From positions 24,491,613-24,555,612 of the forward strand of contig NC_081135.1 in assembly GCF_958295425.1 (NCBI RefSeq): 64,000 bases of DNA, in the 5' to 3' direction. Positions 35,440 through 49,000 of the stretch are shown here, one piece after another. Under the pieces are notes generated by a model. The model was not told the origin of the DNA and ran no database searches. It worked only from the letters and a program-made list of their open reading frames with translations. The stretch is from Solea solea. Its lineage: Eukaryota > Chordata > Actinopteri > Pleuronectiformes > Soleidae. Made by a program: the position numbers and the translations under genes. Within the stretch, counting starts at the first letter, position 1. Each line of letters starts with the position of its first letter.

Positions 35440-38400
35440 ATGTACGCGGCCAAGGAAGACACCCTGTCGTCTGATGAGCTCAGGAAAAGACTCTACCAAA
35501 CATTTAAAAATAAAGGAGTGCTCAATACGCTCAAAGTAAGTCCTGCTTCAAATGACTACTTGTTGCGTCTGATTCTTTTGCTAGAGGTTCAGTGTGTATC
35601 ATTTAGCAGGGCATAAATGTAATACACCACCCACAAGTATGTTTGCATACGTGTATCATAGATCTATAATGAAAAAGGTTTGGTTTTCGTAGCTTTACAA
35701 AAAGCTTCGTATATGCACTTTAGACAAGGGACTTGGTTTGTGGAGGCTCCCATCTTGCACTACAATGTTTCTACAGCAGCCTGAGTGGGCATGTCAGACT
35801 GTGTGTGTGTGTGTGTGTCGTACATTTTGAATCAAAACCTATTACACAAATGTCGAAAAACGCCATTATTTCAGCTACACACAGCAGTGATGTGTGGTCA
35901 GGTTCATGGCTGGTGAGGCACTGACTCATTCAAAATCAGATTTACAAAAAAATTGCTTATTTTTTTGTAATAGTGAATTTAATAGCTTATTCACTATTAA
36001 ATTAGCAGCCTGAACATTAACTACTGGTTATGTTTCATATCTCATCAGCATTCCTTATACATGGATAGATAAGGTACATATATAGCTAAGAAAGAATGTT
36101 ACATTTATGGTGGAGAGAGAGCATTTGCTCTGCACCCTCCAATCAGCAAGACTAATTTTGTCACACACATTCATTATAATATCCATTAAAGATAATAGCC
36201 AGACTGTGGAAAGTCCAGGTGTATAATAAACATGTCTGCAAACATGCATCAACCCAGTGTGTGAGGGATAGCACAGTCGGGAGTTAGGTGAGGCTCGCCA
36301 TTGTCGTTTCTCAAAATGATTGGAGAGAAGTGGACTCATTTATTTACGTTATCAATAGTTTTTTTTTACTTTTCATGATGACCGGTAAGGCTTGTTCCCA
36401 AATGTGCACCACAGGAAAGGGAGGGGGTGAGTGAGTTCCAAGTCCTCCATTTGGAATAGTAAACAGTCTCACCATTAAATGTCACCAATTCTTACACACT
36501 GGACCTTTTAAAATCTGCTCAGTCAGCAGCAATCAGTTCTTCATTCTTGTTTCCTTCCTCTGGGATTCAGACACAGATGCGGAATCAGCTCATTCAGGAG
36601 TTAAAACACCCACCTCTGGCTGCAGGAGAACCTGTTCCCAGACCTGTGTCTGTGCAGTCTGAACCTCTTCTTGTCTCTGCCTGTAACAGCATAGTGGCTG
36701 AACATCTGAGCACCTCGGGTTACGAGTACACTCTATCTGTATTCTACCCTGAAAGTGGCCTGTGCAAAGAGAAGGTTAGCATGACGTCTGCATAATTTTC
36801 ACTGTAGCTTAAAGAGAAAATAAAGAACATTGTTGCACAAAATGATTTTGGCCTCTGATCGAATTTGACAGGTTTCCACAAAAGAAGAGCTTCTTCGTCT
36901 CCTTAAAATCCATCCATCCTCATCCCTATACAGATCCCTGGTAAATAAAAGCATGAATTGGCATGGTGAATATTTTTATTGAAAGCATAGAATAAAAAAA
37001 CAATGATGTAATGATATAAAAATATATTTGATTTTTACAGGCATCAAATAAGGACAGCAATGATAAAGGTATGTACAATATATTTAATAATAAAGTAGCT
37101 TCTGCCACCTTTCATTATTTTATATGTGCATCTTTTTTATTTTTGTTTATCAGGATTCCTGATCAGGCTCCTAACTCAGCTAACACAGCATTATACTCCT
37201 GACCTGTATCATGATGCTGAAACACAGACAACAAGTATAGCAACATACGGAGAGTCTCTTGGTATGTGCTCAAGTGGTGTCTTAAATTGTATTCATTCGT
37301 GTGGTTTTCATTGCAACGTTTTTGATTGTTGTCCCTTAAATAACAGTTCAGAAGATGAAAATGATAGATAAGGAGTATGAGAACTTCAGTCACAGTGGGG
37401 ACAAATGGCTTTCATTCCAATCACAACTGTCTGCATATCGAAAAGAAATGGCAGCACAGCTGGAAGCAGAAATGAACACAAAGGTACATGCAGTATATTT
37501 TTCTATGCTCACATCTGCAATTAAGTACACCTTAAAAGATGCAGTAAAATTTGTAATCACTTGTGTGTTTTTGTTTCTTAAGCTGCAACATTTTAAAGAT
37601 GTTGAGATTGCTAAAGTGAGGATGGAAGAAAAATCTACTTTTAATCAAGAATTTGTAAAGCTGAAACAAGAGCTGGAGAGGACGTACGAAAGGAAGACAA
37701 AGGCATTGGTGGATCGGGAGAAAAATGCCATTGATCGGTTGCAAAAGCAGCAAGAGGTAGATTACTTCTAACATGCTGGTCTTTGATTCTTTCTCTACAG
37801 ATAAATCTTAAGCAAAAAAAACGTTTAATTGTTAAACTGTCATTGCAATTTGCTTGAATCTAAGTGTACTAATGTTGTTCATTTTATCTTTCTTCAGATT
37901 GAAGAAAGAAATGTGTATAATCAGAGACAATCGGTACTAAAGGAAATGGAAACACTGCGTAGCAGAGAAAATGACCTGAGGATGAGAGTGGAGGGTTTTG
38001 AAAAGTAAGTGCTTTTAACTTAAACTATTTAGTGTCTGTAACCGGTGCGCTCTCATTGTGATCAATGCCTCTGCTCCTGTACGACAACAGAACTTGTCAG
38101 GTTCACAAGGAGAAGGTGGAGACCACAGAAGAGCTGCTGAGGAGGAGAGACCTGGCCTTGAAGACTACGGAGGACACGTACGAGCAAAGGTTGAAGAATG
38201 AACTTTCCAGGTATTTTGATGTTGAACCCAAAATGTGTTGCATTCACATCAGACGATTATTGTTGTTTGAACAATATACTGTACATTCTAAAGCTACAGA
38301 ACTTGTAAATGTGAATTAGAATTTTGAATACTGTCAGTGAGTGTCAGAAATAATTGTCCTGGTCTTGGTTAATAAAATGTAATGCTTTTAAGAGTTACTG

Positions 38401-41400
38401 ACACTCAGTATAGTCCCAACACGTATTGGGAACATAGGTGGTCATTATTGATTGATCTGTCAATTTTTTTGAAAAAATCATGAAAGATGTTGATCAATGT
38501 TATCCAAACTTGTTTTCAATCCAAAGATATTCTGTTTAGAGGGGCAAAAAAACAACAAACAAACTAAAAAATATCCACTGTAGCTAAAATCAGAGAATTT
38601 GTTTGCACATCAAATGATGAACTGATGGATAAAGCAGTTGACTAGCAATTGATTAATTGTTGCAGCCACTTTGTTTTGAAATTCTTTTAAACACAGTTTT
38701 GTGTCTTTAGGTATCAGCTTGAACTTAAGGAAGAATTCATCAGGAGAACAGAAAAACTAACTGAGGATGAGAACCAAAACAAAGGTGAGTATTTAAATGA
38801 AGGCAGTTATTGAGTAGCCTTTGATGACGTTGACATTATTCTCCCCCCCTTTAGTTGAAACAGCACGTATTCAAAGGGAGGCTGCGGTAATTGATTCCAA
38901 ATTAGAGGAACACAGTCGAGCATGTTCAGAGCTGCAAAAACTGCAGGTAAGCAGCAGTTGTAACTGGGCACCTGGCACAATAATTCAAGTTTGTGTCATG
39001 CAGTATGATTCGGTGTGATACACTTCACTTAAACATTAACTTCTAACGGCTCTTCTGTTTTTCAAGGTTGAACTCGACACAACACAGCAGCAGATGTCTC
39101 TGATGACCCAACGGCAAGAGCTGTTACAAGGGCAACTTGAGACCATGAGTGACTACACCAGTTTGAAGAGAGAGAAAGCAGAGCTGCAGGGACAGCTGCG
39201 GCTGCTTAAGAAACAGCTGGATGAAGCCCGGGAGGAGAATCGGCTCCTTTATGCAGGTGAGGAGGAGTGGCTGCTGTTCCCTAGTATTTGTCAGGAGTCC
39301 CGTTCCTGTTTCCCAACAGAGAATAAAATTCTTAGTGTTATCTCTTTAATTACTTTGCTGCTGGGGGCATTTGCAATCTGATCTAGTTTATGTGTTCCTA
39401 ATAAATCACTACCTGTGAATATTTATAGTTGCTTTTCTTTAATAACTAAAATAAATGGTCAAACTGGGCTCATTGTGAGCTGTAAGAAGGTGCAATGTAC
39501 TGTGAAGCATTATCACTGCCTCAAGGCCAGCTGAATGATTTTCAGTGTCTCTTGTGCCAATGTGGTCCATCGCTGCTGTGTTTTATAGCATGGCTGACAG
39601 CACTCTAAAAGAGACTAGGGGGAGACTACGGGATGAGGGTTGTAAGGAAATGTTCTCTCTCTCAAAAGGATGCACTAGAGTGCGGCAGAGGAGCCGCGGA
39701 CTTCTCTTGTGATTACTGTAAAAGGCTACATGATGCTAAGGACCATGTGCTAAACTCCCAAGCTACCAAAATTGTGAACTAAAGCAAATAACTAATAATA
39801 TCTTCACTGTGACCTATTTCTGGATATTGCCACCTGTTTTTCATCACACGATTTTCCCTCTAAAGTAGGTTTGGAATATACTAAGCTGTGCTTTTAGATT
39901 TTGGTTTGACTAATATAACCTCTCTCATAGATTTGGGCAAACCGTCCAAAGAACAGCTGGCCTTGCAGATGGAGCTTCGGAGGCTGCAGAGCGCTCGGAG
40001 ACTGGAAGAGGAAGGGTTTGACAACCAGAAACAGGTGCTGCAGACTCAGCTCCAGCGTGAGGTCAGTGACATCATAGCCTCTCACTAAGTGTGGAAAACA
40101 ATATATTCTTCTTTTTTTTATGCCGTTTTGTCTCATCTTGGAAAATTTGGTTTGTGCTCAAACCTAAGGGGCAGTTCACATTTAACATTTAAAAATTCTT
40201 GAAAAATGCCTGGAAGAAGCCAGAGGTTTAACCAAGGTGCTAGGAGGGTTGTGCTTCTGTCGCATCGGTCGTTACAAAGCAATCATAAAATGGGAGCAGT
40301 TGAGATAATTAAAGTTGCTGTAGCTTCACTGAATTATTTAACATATTAAACCAAAAAAAAAAATCAAAACACTGACAATATTTTATTACCATTGCCGCTT
40401 TACCCTCGCCCCAGCTTTTCTGCTTGATAATTGTGTGGAGAATGAAGAAAAGTCTGGTTTAATCCTATAACTTGCCATCTAATTCAGAGTGGACAAAGCT
40501 CAGTATGACCCACTTCTTTGGCCCGAGCATCAAAAAACATGTGCAAAGTTCTCACTGCATTCCAAAACGTTGGTGTGTCAAGGATGCACTTTGCGACTGT
40601 ATTGTTTCTCGCTTGTGTGCACATTCTAATTGAAAATAATACATCTGTGCGCACTAAAGATGCAGCATGTGAACAGCCCCCACAGTGGCCTATTTGTGTA
40701 AATGCTGACTCATTGTGGGTTGTCCTGTTGTCTGTGGGTCTCTGCAGGTGGAGCTCTGCGCTCAGCTCAAGGCTCAGTTGATAGAGTGTGAGCAGAAGTC
40801 ACAGTGGATGACCAACCACGTTGAAGACCTCAAGATGCAGCTTCACCAAACACAGAAAGGTACCCTTTAATAGGACATGCATGTGCATCAGATCTTAGTT
40901 TAGTCACTTTAATTCATGTTGGGGTTTTCTGTGTTACAATCAGCAACATTCGGATTCTAGCTGTAAATGCATGTAAATAGAAATTAGACATCCTGTGTTC
41001 TTTAATGGTGGTTGGTCTTCTCTGTTAGTGCTCAGCTCCTGTGTTTGCTTTTCTGTTTCTTTCCTCTGTCCCTTCCTTTTGTGTGGTCATGGCAGCTCTT
41101 GAAAACGAAGTGCTGCGTAACCCCAAGCCCTCGCTTGTTGATCGCTCAGTGCTGGAGCTCAGTGCTGACAAACTGGTTCCACCTGACATCTATGTGGACA
41201 GAACCCTGCTGAGGGCCAGTGTGGGTGATGGTGATATGTTTAAAGCAGGTGGGCCCCTGCATGGACACAGGTCGCTTTGGAATGACTCTTCAGATTCTGA
41301 AAATGAGTTGGTGGTTAAAGCCATGGCTCGCTTTCAGGAGCTGCAAAGAGAGGCTGAGACCTTGGAGGAAGCCTACAGGAACTACCAGCAGAGGGCAGTG

Positions 41401-43938
41401 CACTCCTCCATCTCACACATGCTTCCCCGAAGACTTTCACCACAGCAACCACAACCTTCACAGCGTCCCAGCTCTCCTCCGAGGAAACGGTTCTCTCACC
41501 AGTCTCACACCCACTCCCCCCACAAACCATTGTCTTCTCAAATTATACGAACCCCCTCCTCGTCATCCTGTGACACCAGAAACACTGTACCACGGTCACA
41601 GCCAAGGGTGACCTTCTCAGAAGCCCCAAACCAACTAAAGGCCGCAGTTTTCACCGAGCACAGTGTCCATTCATGTTCTGAACCTCTCATTCTAAGCGAT
41701 GGACATCCTCTGGATGAAAGTTTAACTTCATTCAGACGTCTGTCCTCCACACCACGCGCTTCCCCCAGGAAAAATCGTCAGAAAGAGATTGAAGAAGGTA
41801 TTACAAACACTTAAAGCACTTTAAACATTTAAAACATTGACTTCCTGTGTTTTAATTTTTTGAACAATATCTCTCCACTGATGATTTCTAAATCATGTCT
41901 AATGTCCCCTGATAGAGGCAGTTGTGACTCCAGTGCCATTTTCAGAGCTGCCGCCTGACAGACAGCTCCCCCCTTCCCCTCGCAAGGAGATGGTGACCTC
42001 GGGTGACTTCTCATCTGAGTTCAGTCCACCTCTCAGTCCTCAACTCAAGAGCACAGCAAGAGACCAGCCCAGGTACCATCTGCCATGACTGAAAAAAGGA
42101 CAGTGTGTCATTTACACACACCAGATGATGAATATCAATGATCTCATCGTTCTCTCTTGTCTTTTTTTCCAGTCCACCAAAGATACAGCCGGTCCTAACC
42201 AGCTGTGAGTCTTCACCAGAACCTGACAGAATCAGCCTAGAGGACCTCACAGGGGTTCTTTCAGGTATTATGGACGAGTAGTTGGCAATACTACAATATA
42301 ACTGTTGTAAAACTTCACTGATACTCGACTGGCACCATAAACTGTATTTATAATTGCACTTAGTCTTACCCTTTTAAACCTGGAGATTCCCTTAGGTATG
42401 TTTTTTTTTTTTTTTTAAATGCAACCAGGCATCCACTGGTACATGCTGTCAAATATACTGGTGTCTGCTCATGTGCTGTGCTTCATCTTCTATCGTTAAA
42501 TTGATAATAATGATATCATGTTCTATTGAAGAGCTGAAACCATAGCGATGGAGACCATTATCTTTGCAGCAAAAGGTTAACTGACATTATAAATCAAATG
42601 AGACTACTTGAGTCCTACTTCATTAATGCACCCTAGACTGAGACCCAGTTAGTTTCCATTCTATAAATACAGTAGGATGATGATGCAGTTTACAGGAAAC
42701 CTGCTTGTGACATTTCTCAAAAGGGAACTTTTAATCCATCGCTACGGGAAGTACATTAGCAGTTTTTTGCTCTCATTATTCTTGTTATTAATTAAAACAA
42801 AATCCCTGCTGTATATCCGGTGTGATGGTTTTGGATTTTTTTTTTTTGAAAGGCTGCTTTTTAATGAGTGTGTGACCGGCCTCCAAAGTGTCCTTTCAGT
42901 AGCTCCGCACAATGGTGAAGATGAAGGGCAGCTGATTATGTATTCTGTGCTGGTCCTCTGTCCCTGTTGCATTATGGTGCAGCATAAAAGATCTCTTTGT
43001 GCATGTCTCCCTCCAGAGCCCGGCCACATTCCAGAGCTTCTCCTGGACACTGCCATCCCTCTCACTGAGGAGGCCCCTGATGGACCCACTGTCCCCCACT
43101 CACAGGACCTCCCAGAAGACCCAACAGACTTGCAGGACCAGGCGGGTGAGTTGTTGGCCCGCCCTTTACTGATTTATAACTCTGACTCCAAATGACAAGA
43201 TCTGTCAATGCGAAGTAACCGATTTATCGTAACTAGTCTACAATGCAAACCAAGAGTAAGTCGGGAACTTGGCGACCAAATAACAATGCGTTTGACTTCA
43301 CTGTCACTGGGTTTTTGTAGACGTCTCACAAACCACAGGTGGATCTGTGAGTGAAGAAGACAAAGAGGAGGAGCACGCAGAACAAGAGGAAAAAGACAAA
43401 GAAGATGAGGAGGAGGCAGCGACTGAGATAAGAATCCATGAAGGAGATGATGAGGATGATATAAAGGAGTATAAGGGTGAAGATCCTTTGGAGAAATACA
43501 TGAAAATGGTTCTGGAGGCAAGGGAGAAGCAGCATGCACAGGTGAGTTGCACCCAATTGTCTTACGATTTCTTCTGCACTGCTGTAATACTTTTATAAAA
43601 GGCTTACAAAAGTCACCTGTGTGTTTGTTTTGTTCCAGAGTCATGTAGGAGAAGAAACAGGACATACAAGCCCAGAGGACAAGAGTATGTCTGAGGGAAA
43701 AGACGACAGGTAGCCATCTCCCACAAAGTTGTTTGTTTTTAAATAAGGTTACTCAAATGAAAGAACTGCCCAATACGTGTAATGCTGACTATATTGAAGT
43801 CTACATATGGATTGAGGTCATTGTGAGGATGACTTTATTTCTTTACTACCGTTCATTTTGTTGATTTTCAACTTGTTTTTTTGTTTTCCCAGCTTTGCAG
43901 CATATTTACCGAAGGATGAAGATGATGATTTCTGGTGA
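35440..43938 (+). CDS. ofd1: OFD1 centriole and centriolar satellite protein
   Basis: Coding exons 35440-35535, 36571-36774, 36872-36940, 37041-37068, 37154-37261, 37347-37483, 37583-37756, 37898-38004, 38091-38210, 38711-38784, 38855-38946, 39067-39256, 39931-40061, 40748-40859, 41096-41797, 41916-42072, 42173-42264, 43017-43145, 43321-43541, 43639-43709 and 43893-43938 join in frame to 1019 residues (human 1012). The start follows an acceptor at 35418 and reads [20 protein letters not shown] LisH motif spans about 72-104 ([20 protein letters not shown]). Long coiled coils follow at about 185-570, then a Ser/Pro-rich segment, an acidic segment and a DEDDDFW tail. Known role: distal centriole length control and ciliogenesis; the human gene causes oral-facial-digital syndrome 1. 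AATAAA at 44094-44099. Confidence 0.95.
35700..36515 (+). repeat. Relic of a short inverted-repeat element in ofd1 intron 1 (coding)
   Basis: Shares words with a second copy at about 63.05-63.78 kb: 'tatgcactttagacaaggg', a 'gccaccatcttg'-like stretch with 'acagcagcc', then 'gaaagggagggggtgag' and the end 'cttacacactggacctttt'. The mirrored 'aaaaggtccagtgtgtaa' end is kept in the other copy. A common non-autonomous teleost repeat. The left border here is unclear. Confidence 0.6.
35803..35818. repeat. Short (GT)n run
   Basis: Eight GT units, seen directly, inside the relic element. Confidence 0.8.
38440..38668 (-). repeat. Relic 'gggctgcaacgattaatc' repeat, copy 2
   Basis: On the minus strand it begins 'ggctgcaacaattaatcaat' and continues with 'tttggattgaaaacaag' and 'gttgatcaatgttatcc' words that match the family seen near 15.9 kb. 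It lies in an ofd1 intron between the exons ending at 38210 and starting at 38711. Confidence 0.65.
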
Positions 43939-44093
43939 GCTGAACGTCCCAGACTGCTATTATGTGCCGATGAGTTAAATAAGCCTCTGTGTTCTGTTCA
44001 ACGTGTGATGTATTTATTTATTTTTTTATTGCATTTGTATGAATTCATTCTGAAGTGTGATTTTTTTTTACCACACAATCTTTTCCATCATGC

Positions 44094-44099
44094 AATAAA
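44094..44099 (+). promoter_or_regulatory. ofd1: ofd1 polyadenylation signal
   Basis: AATAAA about 155 bp after the stop codon. Confidence 0.75.
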
Positions 44100-44109
44100 G
44101 ATCACACAA

Positions 44110-46015
44110 AAACAGGTAGAATTTTGTTTATTTACTTTTATTTTCATAAAAACAGTCAACACGTCAATTGAGTCGTGTCATAAGGGGATTTCCAGTCAGA
44201 CAGGATACTGGATTATTCTTCTTCTTCTGGTAATTGACAGGTGTTTTTTTTCCCTTAGTTTTTGGTTCATCCAACAGGAAACATGCCACACACACAGATG
44301 AGATGCAAGACACCCCATCTTCATTTATGCCCATCATCCTGTGGCTATTGATCTTGCACAGAACAATGCAGATTTGGTGCTAAAAATACTTAACAGGACA
44401 CAGTCAAGATGGCAGTTAAATTTACCATTTTGCAGATTGACATACATTTGTATAAACCTGGATAATCTTTCCAAGTTGGATTTAATGCTAAGTTTTAGTA
44501 ATTCTTGTGGAAGCCCTTGACATTCACAGAAAATACTGACATACTATTAGGCAACAAAACAATATATAGGACTTGTACACTTGATTAAAAGAAGCTAAAA
44601 ACATCTACAACTAAAAAAAAAGCTACATAAAATGGATTAATTTGTAATCATTATAAAGAAATAAGGAAACAGGCAAACACTGCCTACAACTGATATCAGT
44701 ATACATGTCTGTACATCTTGGGTTGCTGCAGAAACGTCGGCGTCCATGCAACAAAGAAGTTATCCCTGTAACTCAACCCACACACGATTACACAAGGTTG
44801 TCAGCGTTACCACACTTGCACATCAACAGAGATGCATTTATAGAAATTAAGGAAAAGGTGTTTTTTTTGTCTTTAGTAATAAAAGACAAAAATCCCGTCT
44901 TGCAATTTACATTTCATAACTCGAGTCTATTGAGATCATTTGTTGCGTCAAAATCAGGTCAATGTTGGTATTGTAATACGTCTTCATTGGCAAGCGTTGA
45001 TCTTTTTCATTTGTCCAAACTGGAAAAAATACATTAAATATCATTCCGCCACTTTATTGGCAGCGGTTCACTTAGCAAACTTGTTTTTTACTCATGAAAT
45101 GAAATACTATAATGCTGTGCTGAATAGGAGCCTGTGTGTACATGTGCTTGGTTTACTTTGCAGGTACCTGAATAATACTCCGTTTAGGGCTTCCTTTTGC
45201 AATTAAAGTGAGATTTTCAAACCATAGTTTTACAAAAAAAAAGTGATCCAGAGGCTCTAGTGCACACCTGAGGTAGTGTTAATGTAGGCCATGAAAGTCT
45301 TGTGGGACTTTTAAGAGGCTGTAAAACGGAAACTATAATCTAGTATCACCAAGAATTAAATTATCTCAATTATTGAGATAGAGATGCAGTGAAGTACTTA
45401 AGTTTGACGCATCCTGGCAGTAGAGAATACAAACAATCGCCACTTAAACGTAGTCTGCGGTGCGTATTTTTTATCACGTAGAACACCTTTTGAACTGTAG
45501 TCAGTACCGTGTGACGCACTCAGGCTGGATGTGTGTAAATCCTCTGCATTTTGGTCGGGAAAACAAAACAAACAAACATACATTCCCTTGTTGAAGACTG
45601 GCCCCACCAGCTCAGAGAAAAGACAGAGCAAGACTGTGTAACAGACTCGTTATGTGTTGTAAAGAATAGTGCAATGTTTCAAGCTTCACCAGCAAATGCC
45701 GGTGATTAAAATAAAAATGGGGGGGGCTAGAGAAAATGACAGACAACACCAATATGAAGTTTTTCATCTAGGAAAAAAGAATCAACATGAATGAAGCACA
45801 TAGCAGTTTTTGTAAAAACAATTCTTGGTTTAGTTTAGTGCAGAAAGCAACACTGATGCGTTAGTTTGTTAGGCGTATGGTTAGTACTGCATAGTGTTAG
45901 GGGCAGTTGGCAGGTTATTTTAGCCGAGCGTTGTCTTGGTCCAAAGGGGCCACAGTGATTGGCTGCAGTGTCTGTGTGTCTTTGCGTGTGTGTGGACTGT
46001 GAGTGTGTAATATCC
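44110..46015 (-). other. gpm6b: Probable long 3' UTR of gpm6b
   Basis: About 1.9 kb between the gpm6b stop codon and a minus-strand AATAAA (plus-strand TTTATT at 44127-44132). No coding exon is visible. Long 3' UTRs are known for mammalian GPM6B, so continuous UTR is likely but not proven. Confidence 0.5.
44127..44132 (-). promoter_or_regulatory. gpm6b: Candidate distal gpm6b polyadenylation signal
   Basis: AATAAA on the minus strand, only about 30 bp from the ofd1 signal on the other strand. Confidence 0.4.
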
Positions 46016-49000
46016 TTATGTGTAGGAATGGAGGCATTCCTTTGAGCGTGAGGTGATGTCCTGCAGCTCCCGCTCTTCCTTCATTTTGATGTCTTGGTAG
46101 GTGTGCATGTGACTGGCATCCTTAAGGTAGGCCCAGTTTGCTGAGAGAATCATGAGGAAGTGGATCTGGAAGAGAAGGGTGAGGTGGATGGCCGGTGAGC
46201 ATGTCAGAGATGCAAAGCAAGCTACAGGACTCAGAGCTACAGTACGTACATCATAGACGAACACAAAAAGTTAAGCTTTTAAAAAAAAGACCTAACACAC
46301 AGGGAGGACATCACTGTTACTACTAGTGTCAAATGACTGTGGCAACCATGACTAGTATTGGAGTTACTGGCTATAACAGAAATGACAGTTTCAAAGCGTG
46401 ATGATGAGCAGAGCATAGGAAAGATGTGCATGCACCCTCAGTGCAGCTGTAAAATCAGGTTAGTGCAAAGCATGAAATACGGACACTGCTACATGTGCGA
46501 CTCTCTCTTGTATTTTTAAAACACTCTTCTTTACAAGACTAAGATAAGAAATAGACCAAGTGGGGATTTTTTTTTTTTTAAAACAAAGGTTGTTTATTTT
46601 ATATAGAACATAAAAGCTACAGTCTTCAAAAATGTAAGAAAATTAAATATATGAAATATGGAGTGTAAGTAACTCTAAAACAGATCAAAACATCTGGAAA
46701 AAAAATGTAAGCATGCAGGCTCAGTGTTAAGATAAAAACAAATGGCTCTTTAATGGCACTTTGAGAAAGAATAAAAGGAAAGTGTATGAAACCAACCACC
46801 AACTTTATAGCTGAGGCCATACTAGCGTCAGCGCTCATAGAAAAAAAAACAAATCCTCTACTTTGAAATAGGAAAATCTCTTCTCTTGTAAAATACATGG
46901 AATTAAAGTGAGGCTTAGGGCCTCATACAGAAGTGTAACCCTGGTACTGGCCTAACCCTCCATACTGTGCTGTGCTAGATATGTGCAGTTACTCTGAAGT
47001 CTACAATACACAAGTGGTCACCATAATACTTATTTGCATTATATTACAGTTGATAAAAGTTGGGTTTTTTTTAGATTCTAACGTGACAGGGAAAAAAAAA
47101 TAACACTTTCATGGTACCAAATATTTGAGTCCAATAAACCAAAGGAATATCAGGACAGCACTTGACCACTGCCACACAAATTATGTGAGTGAGTAGCATT
47201 AATCTTCACCAAAACTGCTAATCTGACACAGTGTTTGTCATCAAATGTCCATGTGGATTAATTTCAAAAATGTATACTGTACATATTTATACTGTATATC
47301 TGTATGGGGACGGTGCAGTCTATGTCTAGATACGTTTAGATTTATGTTATTATTGTTTTTGTTCAATCTGATAGCGGTCAACTGATTATGCCTGTCCTCT
47401 TAATAACAGAAATACTGCATGCTAAATAATCATATTAGGAATATAAATAACACTAGTGTGGATTTGTAGCTGTGCACGTTTCTATAAAATCTGTGACATA
47501 TTTCTGTAAGTCAGTGCCAAGGAAAGCGGAACAAACCAGTCAAGTGAAAGCCCACCCTCCCACTGAAGATAACTCTTACGTCCTCAGGCAAGAAATATTC
47601 CTGGATACTAAATGCTAAAGGAAACATACCACCTATGTACACTTCATACGATTACTATTACAGAAATTTTGATTTTTCTTCTATTCTGAGTTGTTGTTTT
47701 TTTTTTTAGTTCATTTGTTGTCAGTGGCAACTGTCTCTACTCAGGGCAGCCTCAAATGCTGCGCTGTGCTCTCAAAACAGTTTTAAAACTTAGTGCAGCA
47801 GTCTTCTCGACTCTTAAACTTCAAAACGGCAAAGTTATAAGTGGTAGCCATCATGTAGATCAGCTGGTGGAAGAGAACAGAAAAGGTTGTAAGAGAACAT
47901 GCCCTTGCTCGACCCTCCTTGTCACGAGTATTGTGACAAGCGAGTAAAATGACTAATCATTTTCCAGAAGTAAAAGTAAAGAAAAGGGGGAACAAATGAC
48001 CACATTTTACACTATCAATTTTGTGGTTTTATACTAATATAAATCAGGATTTTTAAGAATTACACATTTACCAAAAATAAAAAGCACCTAGTTAACATAA
48101 AACAGGGCCATGCACATGGTAAACAGCAAATGGAACTGGAGCTGAGCAGAAACCCGTGTCACGGGGTGGTTACATAAACCAAATGGGAATGATGAGAGGA
48201 CCACTTGACACATGATCTGTTGATACAAACCATGCAACGATGAGCTAAAGGCAAAATGATAAAGAGGCAGGAGGGGGAAACTTACCAGAGCGATCACAGT
48301 GGCTCCCGCCCCAGCGCACGCTACAATGTACAGATGATAGGACAAGTAGAACTGGAAGTAGACAAGCAAGAGAGATTAGTCTTCAGTATTACAGTTTAGT
48401 TTTTGTCCTGTCCTCCCTTCTTTCTTAGTTGCCTCTTAATTTCAAACGTCTGAAATAAGTCGGGTTCTAACATGAGTTCAAATGGGATTTCCTCTTCACA
48501 TGGATGAGAATGAGTGAGACTTACCTCACTGGTGTTGCAGATGTCGCCTAGTGTCGACCCACAGGCCTTGCCTGGTGTGGCATTCCATGGAATAATTCCT
48601 GTAGCCATAAAATTCAAAGATGTAATTAACACTCAAATCCCTTTGTGTGTAAAGTATCCCTCGTAACGACGAAATAAAATATGAGCGCCTAACCTCACCC
48701 TGACATGGAATGCCAGGGTGACATGGATGAAAACCACACCCCAAAGTTACCAATTATGTCATAATTCATTCCGAACAAAAAATAAACAAAACCATTTGGC
48801 TCTTACAACAAGGTTACAAACCTCTGGCCATCAATCATACAGTGTCTAGGCCTACTACACTGTCGGGTCCCTGCATTTTTAAAATCATCACATTTTTATG
48901 TTGTGTATGAGAGTGTGACATGACCATCACAGACCAAGCGACAGCTCGTCGTCTAACAGAAACGTTTGTTTCTCGCTCCACCTTCGTGTTAAAACAAAAC

